Positions 1-5,034 of a DNA stretch of 7,241 bases are shown here, one piece after another. The stretch lies in assembly GCA_947177885.1 (NCBI GenBank), contig CAMWWF010000135.1, positions 1-7,241 of the forward strand, read 5' to 3'. Below the pieces are notes generated by a model. That model saw only the letters and a program-made list of their open reading frames with translations. It ran no database searches and was not told where the DNA came from. The DNA comes from an uncultured Lachnospiraceae bacterium (GTDB lineage Bacteria; Bacillota_A; Clostridia; Lachnospirales; Lachnospiraceae). A program made the translations under genes and the position numbers. Every line of letters starts with the position of its first letter. Positions within the stretch are counted from its first letter, which is position 1.

Positions 1-585
1 GTGTCCATGTTCTGGCAGGGCTGTACGGGAGACCTGAGACCCAGAAATATATTGGGGAACCATTTTGCGGAGGGGGATTACGGGAAAGCAAAGCTTTTTT
101 CCGGGGATTTTGTGGAGGATTGTAAGAGGACGCTTTCCCAGTCCGGAAGGAAGGTTTCCGAAAGGCTGTCCGTGCGTTCCCAGGAGCTTCTGCTTCCTCT
201 GGAAAACCGTAAAAGCGATGAGGAGCTGAGAGAGAGCTTAAGGTCCCATGACGAAATGCAGAGAGCCTGGGCGATGAAAGTATTGGAGAAGGGAAATCCT
301 GCGTATGAGAAGCTGAGGATGAAATATGTGAAATACGGGGAGGAGCTGGCCGTCTATTTCTTCGGGGCGGAAATGTCCCAGGAATATGCCATCTGGGCAA
401 GACGGCGGAATCCCGCGGCAGTCTGTACGGCGTACACGGACGGCATGACAGGCTATATCTGCACCGGAGAGCAGATTTTGGAGGGCGGTTACGAGCCTAA
501 GGATTCTGCCGGATACTTTGCTCTGGGAGGCACTTTCCCCCCGGAGGTGGAAAAGATGATAAAGAGCAGGATGTGGGCGACATGA
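1..585 (+). CDS. Neutral/alkaline ceramidase-like protein, C-terminal part (5' end outside window)
   Basis: The frame is already open at base 1, so the visible 194 residues are the C-terminal part of a longer protein. The GTG at base 1 is probably an internal valine codon. The segment FWQGCTGD (residues 4-11) matches the QGxxGD-type loop of the neutral/alkaline non-lysosomal ceramidase-like family. GAEMSQEYA (122-130) resembles the PGExxxEY metal-glutamate region, and YTDGMTGYICT through GGYEP (145-166) resembles the conserved stretch holding the late active-site tyrosine. Characterised ceramidases have a serine nucleophile after the Gln of the first loop; here it is Gly7, so true ceramide hydrolysis is doubtful. 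An amide or N-acyl hydrolase role on a sugar-derived substrate is my inference from the SIS and NagA-like genes that follow. The TGA at 583-585 lies just before the next gene. Family assignment is fairly secure, substrate unknown. Confidence 0.72.
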   Translation: MSMFWQGCTGDLRPRNILGNHFAEGDYGKAKLFSGDFVEDCKRTLSQSGRKVSERLSVRSQELLLPLENRKSDEELRESLRSHDEMQRAWAMKVLEKGNPAYEKLRMKYVKYGEELAVYFFGAEMSQEYAIWARRRNPAAVCTAYTDGMTGYICTGEQILEGGYEPKDSAGYFALGGTFPPEVEKMIKSRMWAT

Positions 586-627
586 TTTATGAAAGGCAGG
601 TTGATCAAGATGACAGAAGGAAGTGTA

Positions 628-1371
628 ATGGATCTGTATTACCGGGAGGTCCTGGGGATCATCAAAGAGATCCATGAGGAGGAAAAGGGACATATTCTGG
701 CGGCGGCAAGAGCCGTCGCCGATCAGGTAAAAAAAGACAGGCTTGTGTATATCTGGGGGCCGGGAGGACATTCGAATCTGGCAGCCATGGAGATCTTCTT
801 CCGAGCCGGCGGGCTGATGCATGTCAGCGCTATTTTAAATCAGGATACCATGTTGTCCTGCGGTGCGCTGAAATCCATGCAGGTGGAGCGTCTGCCCGGA
901 TATGGAAGGATCGTGGTAAACGACTATGGTATCGGAGCGGATGACCTGCTGATCGTTGTCAACGCTTACGGCATCAATTCGGCCACCATCGATGCGGCTT
1001 TGCAGGCAAAGGAGAACGGCGCTTCCGTTATCGGAGTCAGCTCCTTTACACATGCGCGGAATTGTCCCGAGGATCACCCTGCAAGGCATCCGTCCAAAAA
1101 GAATCTGCATGAGATCGTGGATCTTCCGGTGGACTGCAAGGTGAAGGTGGGGGACGCCACGATCACTCTGCCCGGTTTCAAACAGAAGATCGGAGCTCTC
1201 AGCACCTATGCAAACGCATATGTTCTGAACTGTATCGTGACAGAAGCCATAAATATGCTGGTGGAGGAAGGGATCAACCCTCCTGTCTGGCGGAGCGGCA
1301 ACGCACCCGGAGGGGACGACTGGAATAACAGATTTTTGGGACGCTTCCGGGACAGTGTAAGATGCCTGTAA
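628..1371 (+). CDS. SIS-domain sugar-phosphate-binding protein (putative isomerase/deaminase)
   Basis: A 247-residue SIS-domain protein, counted from ATG 628. The sugar-phosphate loop is GPGGHS at residues 44-49, followed by AAMEIFFRAGGL, typical of stand-alone SIS proteins annotated as 'sugar isomerase domain' (UPF0309-like). A second Rossmann-type strand reads DDLLIVVNAYGINSAT, followed by GASVIGVSS. Such proteins bind phosphosugars in the cytoplasm, and some aldose-ketose isomerases and aminosugar-phosphate deaminases belong to the fold; the exact reaction is not readable here. Possible starts are ATG 589, 610 and 628. I prefer 628: it gives the usual beginning (MDLYYREVLGIIKEI), the usual length of about 245 residues, and has AAGGAAG at 617-623. 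ATG 610 with AAAGGCAGG at 592-600 is a real alternative. It sits 42 bp after the ceramidase-like gene and 17 bp before the NagA-like gene, so co-transcription is likely. Confidence 0.82.
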   Translation: MDLYYREVLGIIKEIHEEEKGHILAAARAVADQVKKDRLVYIWGPGGHSNLAAMEIFFRAGGLMHVSAILNQDTMLSCGALKSMQVERLPGYGRIVVNDYGIGADDLLIVVNAYGINSATIDAALQAKENGASVIGVSSFTHARNCPEDHPARHPSKKNLHEIVDLPVDCKVKVGDATITLPGFKQKIGALSTYANAYVLNCIVTEAINMLVEEGINPPVWRSGNAPGGDDWNNRFLGRFRDSVRCL

Positions 1372-1372
1372 G

Positions 1373-1378
1373 AAGGGG
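1373..1378 (+). promoter_or_regulatory. Ribosome binding site that decides the nagA-like start
   Basis: AAGGGG lies 10 bases before ATG 1389, inside a purine-rich stretch directly after the SIS stop codon. The upstream in-frame ATG at 1362 would overlap the SIS gene by 10 bases and add nine basic residues not expected in NagA proteins, so 1389 is the better start. Confidence 0.6.
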
Positions 1379-1388
1379 TGAAAAGTGT

Positions 1389-2579
1389 ATGGAGAGGTAT
1401 TTGATCCAAAATGCTGAAATTATTTTTCCCACAGGAATAAGGCCGGGGCAGGTACTCACGGAAAACGGAAAGATAAAGCGGATTTATGCGGAAAAAAAAC
1501 AGGTATGCCGGGATTCCGATGTCAGAGTGATAGATGCCCGGGGAATGTATCTGTCGCCGGGCTTTATTGATATACATACCCATGGAGGCGGGGGAGCGGA
1601 CTTTATGGACGGGGATCCGGAAAGCATCCGCACCGCCTGTAAGATGCACATGGCCCATGGGACGACGGCCATAATTCCCACCACTGTGACGAGCACAAAA
1701 GAGTCTCTGCTGAACTGTCTGGCTCTGTTCGAGGGAGTGGATCTCCGGGAGGAAGGGATGCCCGAAATACTGGGGCTGCATCTGGAAGGGCCTTACTTTT
1801 CTCTCGGACAGCGGGGGGCACAGAGTCCGGAAAACCTGCGGAATCCCTCACCGGAGGAATATGAAGAGGCATGGGAGAGATCATCTAAGATCCGCCGCTG
1901 GTCCTTTGCGGTGGAGCTGGAAGGGGCGGAGGCTTTCCTGCAGTTTCTCCGGGAAAAGGGGATTGTCGCCTCCCTGGCACATTCCGATGCCGACTGTGAA
2001 CAGGTAAAGAAGGCATACGATAACGGACTGAAAGCGATGACTCATTTTTATTCCGGAATGAGCGGCGTTACCAGAAGGAATGCTTATCGGGTTGCAGGAG
2101 CCATTGAGGCAGGGTACCTCCTGAAGAATCTGTTTGTGGAGGTGATCGCCGACGGATGTCATCTGCCGGGAGATCTGCTGCAGCTGATCTATCAGGTAAA
2201 GGGAGCCCACAGGATCTGCCTTGTCACAGACTCCATGCGCGGGGCGGGAATGCCGGAGGGCGAGTATATTCTGGGGGGGAAAGAAGGGGGAATGATGACC
2301 ATAGTGGAGGAAGGCGTGGCGAAGCTGCCTGATCGGAGCGCCTTTGCGGGCAGCGTAGCCACGATGGACCGTCTTGTGCGTACCATGAAGGAGCTGACAA
2401 CGGCGCCTCTTCATGAGATCGTTGCCATGGCTTCCCTGACTCCTGCGACGCTCATGGGCATTGACCGGGAAAAGGGTTCCATCAGCCCCGGGAAGGATGC
2501 GGATCTGCTGCTGCTGGATAAAGCTCTTGAAGTAAGGCTTGTGATGGTGAGAGGGAAAACGGTGTTTTCTTCCGATTAA
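1389..2579 (+). CDS. nagA: N-acetylglucosamine-6-phosphate deacetylase family amidohydrolase
   Basis: A 396-residue NagA-family amidohydrolase (E. coli NagA has 382). The family reaction removes acetate from GlcNAc-6-phosphate to give glucosamine-6-phosphate in the cytoplasm. Visible catalytic elements in order: HTH at residues 63-65, in FIDIHTHGG; metal Glu133 in HLEGPY; His198 in LAHSDA; His219 in THFYSGM; and the general acid/base Asp281 in VTDSM. FAGSVATMDRLVR near the C-terminus is also typical. The HxH pair points to a two-metal site as in Gram-positive NagA, whereas E. coli lacks it. Unusually, the segment after His219 is FYSGMSG instead of the common LFNAM, and the substrate loop reads ADGCHLP, so this is a divergent branch and another N-acyl sugar phosphate could be the substrate. 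It ends the operon begun by the ceramidase-like and SIS genes. No nagB is visible here. The symbol denotes family, not proven specificity. Confidence 0.85.
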   Translation: MERYLIQNAEIIFPTGIRPGQVLTENGKIKRIYAEKKQVCRDSDVRVIDARGMYLSPGFIDIHTHGGGGADFMDGDPESIRTACKMHMAHGTTAIIPTTVTSTKESLLNCLALFEGVDLREEGMPEILGLHLEGPYFSLGQRGAQSPENLRNPSPEEYEEAWERSSKIRRWSFAVELEGAEAFLQFLREKGIVASLAHSDADCEQVKKAYDNGLKAMTHFYSGMSGVTRRNAYRVAGAIEAGYLLKNLFVEVIADGCHLPGDLLQLIYQVKGAHRICLVTDSMRGAGMPEGEYILGGKEGGMMTIVEEGVAKLPDRSAFAGSVATMDRLVRTMKELTTAPLHEIVAMASLTPATLMGIDREKGSISPGKDADLLLLDKALEVRLVMVRGKTVFSSD

Positions 2580-2642
2580 GTATTTTCTGAGCCTGATTTA
2601 CCGATCGTAATATATTTTATCCCGTCAGACGGATGGGGGGTG

Positions 2643-2685
2643 AGGCTGCGCTACGGCGCAGCCTTTCGCGCTTCCTTGCACGAAA
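2643..2685 (+). terminator. Tandem hairpins after nagA-like gene; possible terminator or dispersed repeat
   Basis: GGCTGCGC (2644-2651), loop TACG, and GCGCAGCC (2656-2663) form a perfect 8-bp GC-rich stem, 9 bp with the flanking A-T pair, about 64 bases after the nagA-like stop. It is followed at once by TTTCG (2664-2668) and CGAAA (2681-2685), a second smaller stem. The U-tract is poor (TTTCGCGCTTCC), so intrinsic termination is only moderately supported. A dispersed intergenic palindromic repeat is an equally good reading. Confidence 0.5.
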
Positions 2686-2919
2686 TCCCGAGACAGCTGT
2701 GCTCCCATGATATCCATGCGTCACAATATGAAAATTGATGTAAAATTCCTTGTGATCAACACGAAAGTGTGCCATACTATGGTCAGGAATCAATACGAAG
2801 GAAATCTCTGTTGTCACACGATCCGAGTTTTCTTCGGGAGACAAAAAGAAATATTTTGGAGTACGGCCAATGTATGGAAAGGTTATGAACTGACATTCTT
2901 TATATGGCGGAAGAGAGGA

Positions 2920-2925
2920 TATAAT
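2920..2925 (+). promoter_or_regulatory. Candidate -10 element for the asparaginase gene
   Basis: A perfect TATAAT lies 85 bases before the asparaginase start. At a 17-bp spacing the -35 would be TCTTTA, which is poor, so the promoter may need an activator or may not be real. Transcription from it would begin near 2932 and give a leader of roughly 80 bases. Confidence 0.35.
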
Positions 2926-3010
2926 ATTTGTTTTGGGAGTCCGAGCGTGGAGATGAGGTTGATTTTGTCACTCAACTCGGCGGAAAGCTGATCCCGGGAG
3001 AGGAAAAAGA

Positions 3011-4009
3011 ATGCGTAAGATCTTAATACTTTTTACAGGAGGCACCATTGCGTCACTGAAGACGGAAGCGGGACTGGAGCCTGTTTTGAATGCGGAGCAG
3101 ATACTGTCGTTTCTGCCGGATATGGGAGGGGATATTGTACTGGATTCCCGGCAGATCTGCAATCTGGACAGCACCAACATGGATCATCATATCTGGTTAA
3201 AACTGGTAAGCGAAATAGAGGAAACTTATAACCGGTATGACGGATTTGTGATCTGCCATGGCACGGATACCATGGCTTATACGGCTGCGGCATTGTCGTA
3301 TCTGATCCAAAATTCGTCAAAGCCCATTGTACTTACCGGTTCCCAACAGCCCATTCAGATGGAGATCACCGATGCCAGGAAAAATCTGCACGACAGCATT
3401 GTGTATGCGGCGGATCCGGAGTCCGGGGGCGTATGCCTGATATTTGACGGTAAGGTGATCGCGGGAACCCGTGCCAAGAAAACGAAGAGCTTCAGCTATC
3501 ACGCCTTTTCCAGCATCAATTTTCCTGAGATCGCCACCATGCGGCACGGTAAGATTGTCCGCTATATTCCCTGCGAGAGGGCGGAAGGGGAAGTGAGATT
3601 CTACCATAAAATGAATCCGAGGGTTTACGCCTTAAAGCTGACGCCGGGCATCAGCCCCGATATTTTGCAGGCAATCTTTGAAGAGTATGACAGCATTGTG
3701 GTGGAAAGCTTTGGGGTGGGCGGTATTCCGGACAGTATCATGGAGGATTTCTGCCGGCTCATGAAGCAGTACCGGGACGGTTCCAGAGTCGTCATCATGA
3801 CCACGCAGGTGACTTACGAGGGCAGCAACCTTTCTACCTATGAGGTGGGAAAGAGGCTCCGGGGAAGCTTTCCGTATCTGGAAGCCTATGATATGAACTT
3901 TGAGGCCGTATTCACCAAAATCATGTGGATCATGGGATTGGGACCGCTGTCCTTTCCGGAGATCGAGGCGCTTTTCTACAGCAAGATCAATTATGATGTG
4001 CTGATGTAG
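3011..4009 (+). CDS. Asparaginase, type I (cytoplasmic) family
   Basis: A 332-residue asparaginase, close to the 338 residues of E. coli AnsA. It hydrolyses L-asparagine to aspartate and ammonia. The first signature TGGTIAS covers residues 9-15, with nucleophile Thr12. The second signature is HGTDTM at 83-88, holding the Thr85/Asp86 pair. LTGSQQPI at 108-115 is the usual following strand. In GTRAKK (152-157) Lys157 aligns with the catalytic lysine of the family (GNRTTK in AnsA). There is no signal peptide, which fits the cytoplasmic low-affinity type used for nitrogen recycling. The ATG is preceded by GGGAGAGG at 2996-3003 with 7 bases of spacing, a strong site. The gene is isolated: 431 bp follow the upstream operon and a separate promoter lies before the next gene. 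A glutaminase-asparaginase side activity cannot be excluded from sequence. Confidence 0.93.
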   Translation: MRKILILFTGGTIASLKTEAGLEPVLNAEQILSFLPDMGGDIVLDSRQICNLDSTNMDHHIWLKLVSEIEETYNRYDGFVICHGTDTMAYTAAALSYLIQNSSKPIVLTGSQQPIQMEITDARKNLHDSIVYAADPESGGVCLIFDGKVIAGTRAKKTKSFSYHAFSSINFPEIATMRHGKIVRYIPCERAEGEVRFYHKMNPRVYALKLTPGISPDILQAIFEEYDSIVVESFGVGGIPDSIMEDFCRLMKQYRDGSRVVIMTTQVTYEGSNLSTYEVGKRLRGSFPYLEAYDMNFEAVFTKIMWIMGLGPLSFPEIEALFYSKINYDVLM

Positions 4010-4031
4010 AAGTACTTGCACTGATACATGT

Positions 4032-4060
4032 TTTTCAACATATGGCATTTATGATACAAT
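4032..4060 (+). promoter_or_regulatory. Extended -10 SigA-type promoter for the DUF1538/P-II locus
   Basis: TTTTCA (4032-4037), a 17-bp spacer and TACAAT (4055-4060) with TGA directly before it (4052-4054) form an extended -10 promoter. Transcription would begin near 4067, about 29 bases before the TTG start of the DUF1538 fragment. The promoter appears intact even though the first gene it serves is broken. Confidence 0.55.
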
Positions 4061-4095
4061 GGATGAAATATATTCTATATGAATGAGGTGGTGTA

Positions 4096-4351
4096 TTGAA
4101 CCCGAAATTAAAGGAAAAAATATTGGAGTCGCTCTCGGCAGTGCTCCCCATCACGGGTATTGTCCTGATGCTGAGTATCATACTTGTCCCGGTGGAACTG
4201 GGGACTATGGTCATGTTTCTTGTGGGTGCCATCATGTTGGTGGTGGGAATGGGCGGTGGGTTCTTCCATGGGAAGCGCGATCGCTGTTCAGATCATGGAG
4301 AGTCTGCAGCCGGATATAAATCCGCTGCTTTTAGAAAGGAATGGATTGGAA
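4096..4351 (+). pseudogene. DUF1538 membrane protein remnant (N-terminal fragment)
   Basis: A TTG start at 4096 follows GAGGTGG (4085-4091) and opens a frame whose first ~55 residues read like the start of a DUF1538 integral membrane protein. A basic amphipathic helix (MNPKLKEKILESLSAVLP) is followed by two hydrophobic segments, ITGIVLMLSIILVPV and MVMFLVGAIMLVVGMG. DUF1538 proteins are multi-spanning, several hundred residues long, and often next to a P-II-like gene, as here. After about 4255 this frame turns into charged, family-unlike sequence and ends at 4482 without further membrane spans. The +1 frame then carries MGSAIAVQIMES (from 4268), which could be a displaced scrap of a DUF1538 protein, and reads on without a stop into the P-II gene. 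A frame-breaking internal deletion is my inference. The end given here is the start of the next gene, not a stop codon. A lone frameshift cannot explain it, since most of the protein is absent. Confidence 0.62.
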
Positions 4352-4663
4352 ATGTCAGAGAACAGATATTACATGATCATGGCCATAGTAAATCAGGGAT
4401 TCAGCGGAGCGGTGATGGAAGCGGCGAGACCGGAGGGGGCATCAGGAGGCACAGTATTCCACAGCAGGCGGATCGCCAGTGAAGAGACCATGAAGTTCTG
4501 GAAGATCAGTGTGCAGGAGGAGCGGGAAGTGGTAATGATCCTTGCCCGGAGGGAAGATAAGCTGTCCATCATGCAGGCCATCGGTCAGAAGTGCGGGGTG
4601 AAGAGTGAGGCTCAGGGAGTGGTGTTTTCCCTGCCCGTTGACGAGAGTGTGGGCCTTGAATGA
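4352..4663 (+). CDS. Short P-II-like regulatory protein (GlnB-like fold)
   Basis: 103 residues from ATG 4352. The order of elements is that of a P-II signal protein: first strand and helix YYMIMAIVNQGFSGAVMEAA (residues 6-25), then EGASGGTVFHSRR, a second strand region VQEEREVVMILARREDKLSIMQAI, and the C-terminal VFSLPVDESVGL, equivalent to the FVLPVEDV ending of GlnB. It is shorter than classical P-II (about 112), and the T-loop region is reduced and lacks the uridylylated tyrosine. So it resembles the P-II-like subgroup found next to membrane proteins, which binds a small effector and acts on a neighbouring transporter. Its presumed partner, the upstream DUF1538 gene, is broken. The frame is open upstream to 4184, but the domain begins just after Met 4352. 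AAAGGA (4335-4340) is a weak, distant ribosome binding site. A start at ATG 4268 is possible. Confidence 0.78.
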   Translation: MSENRYYMIMAIVNQGFSGAVMEAARPEGASGGTVFHSRRIASEETMKFWKISVQEEREVVMILARREDKLSIMQAIGQKCGVKSEAQGVVFSLPVDESVGLE

Positions 4664-4752
4664 TCCCTTGCGACAGCCGTGGGTATTTCGGAGAACCGGG
4701 ATTCCTGACCCGTCGGTTCGCTGTTCCTGAGTTCCGTCCGTAATGCCGTGAA

Positions 4753-4817
4753 ATAAAGTGCATCATTCAGACCGCCGTGTATGGATAAGACCATAGCGGC
4801 GGTCTTCCTTACTTTAT
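4753..4817 (+). terminator. Nested stem-loop after the P-II-like gene, probable terminator
   Basis: AGACCGCCG (4769-4777) pairs perfectly with CGGCGGTCT (4797-4805). Inside, TATGG (4780-4784) pairs with CCATA (4791-4795) around loop ATAAGA. Outside, ATAAAGT (4753-4759) pairs with ACTTTAT (4811-4817). The sequence after the main stem is pyrimidine-rich (TTCCTTACTTT) but not a clean T-run. It lies 90 bases past the P-II stop. The structure is almost symmetric, so it could act in both directions. Confidence 0.5.
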
Positions 4818-4889
4818 GGAGAAAACGGTCATGGTTCGACCTTCCCGTATGCCGGAGTGTACGTTTCCCCTCCGGTGCCACTTCGCGGC

Positions 4890-4909
4890 CCGAATTCTTA
4901 AGAATTCGG
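4890..4909. promoter_or_regulatory. Perfect 20-bp palindrome, candidate operator
   Basis: CCGAATTCTTAAGAATTCGG equals its own reverse complement over all 20 bases. It ends 8 bp before the -35 of the deacetylase promoter, a position suited to a dimeric regulator. As RNA it would be a short hairpin with a TTAA loop and no U-tract, so a terminator is less likely. No known regulator site is recognised. Confidence 0.45.
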
Positions 4910-4917
4910 AAATTGTG

Positions 4918-4945
4918 TTGTAACTCATTTTGAAGGTGCTAAAAT
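4918..4945 (+). promoter_or_regulatory. Extended -10 SigA-type promoter for the polysaccharide deacetylase gene
   Basis: TTGTAA (4918-4923), a 16-bp spacer and TAAAAT (4940-4945) preceded by TGC (4937-4939). Transcription would start near 4952 and leave a leader of about 80 bases. Confidence 0.5.
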
Positions 4946-5034
4946 AAGATTGAAAAATTTCCTGTGCGGAACAAATGGATATGCTGCATGCCATAAATAT
5001 GGAAAAGGAAGAGTAACGGAGCAGAGGTACGGTT

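Larger units (their letters stand above)
2580..3010. other. 431-bp intergenic region without a convincing gene
   Basis: This stretch is more AT-rich than its neighbours from about 2700 to 2950. It holds the hairpin pair at 2643-2685 and a short CCGTC-A-GACGG inverted repeat at 2622-2632. It also holds a weak promoter candidate (TTGTGA 2750-2755, 17-bp spacer, CATACT 2773-2778) and a perfect TATAAT at 2920-2925 with no good -35. In the presumed leader just before the asparaginase gene, CCGAG 2941-2945 can pair with CTCGG 2976-2980, with TTGA 2959-2962 and TCAA 2972-2975 inside. The 94-codon frame 2707-2991 has no ribosome binding site and no family-like features, so I do not call it. Confidence 0.6.
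4664..5034. other. 371-bp intergenic region, structured and non-coding
   Basis: No plausible gene on either strand. It contains an imperfect hairpin near 4693-4719 (GAACCGGG against CCCGTCGGTTC, GT bulged). It also contains the nested stem-loop 4753-4817, the 20-bp palindrome 4890-4909 and the promoter 4918-4945. A 13-codon frame at 4975-5016 in the presumed leader ends 18 bases before the deacetylase start and has no good ribosome binding site. Confidence 0.6.

Noticed and set aside
2617..2844. 75-codon open frame on the minus strand, rich in Arg near its C-terminus
   Set aside because: It is explained by translation through the GC-rich hairpin cluster; no start signal and no family features.
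2707..2991. 94-codon open frame before the asparaginase gene
   Set aside because: No ribosome binding site at its ATG, AT-rich composition unlike neighbouring genes, and no recognisable domain; it also spans the likely promoter and leader.
4028..4042. Small inverted repeat ATGTT/AACAT after the asparaginase gene as a terminator
   Set aside because: Only a 5-bp AT-rich stem and it overlaps the -35 region of the next promoter.
4083..4319. 78-codon frame with a ribosome-site-like start overlapping the DUF1538 fragment
   Set aside because: Its product is Gly/His/Cys-rich with no hydrophobic segments, whereas the overlapping TTG-started frame reads as a DUF1538 N-terminus.
4969..4998. Possible forespore-type (SigG-like) promoter, GAACA with CATAAAT at 18 bp
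   Set aside because: The -10 part matches the consensus poorly and the SigA-like extended -10 upstream is better; kept only as a thought because the gene is PdaA-like.
4975..5016. 13-codon upstream frame in the deacetylase leader (possible leader peptide)
   Set aside because: Only a weak purine stretch precedes it, and it has no run of regulatory codons or attenuator hairpin pair.
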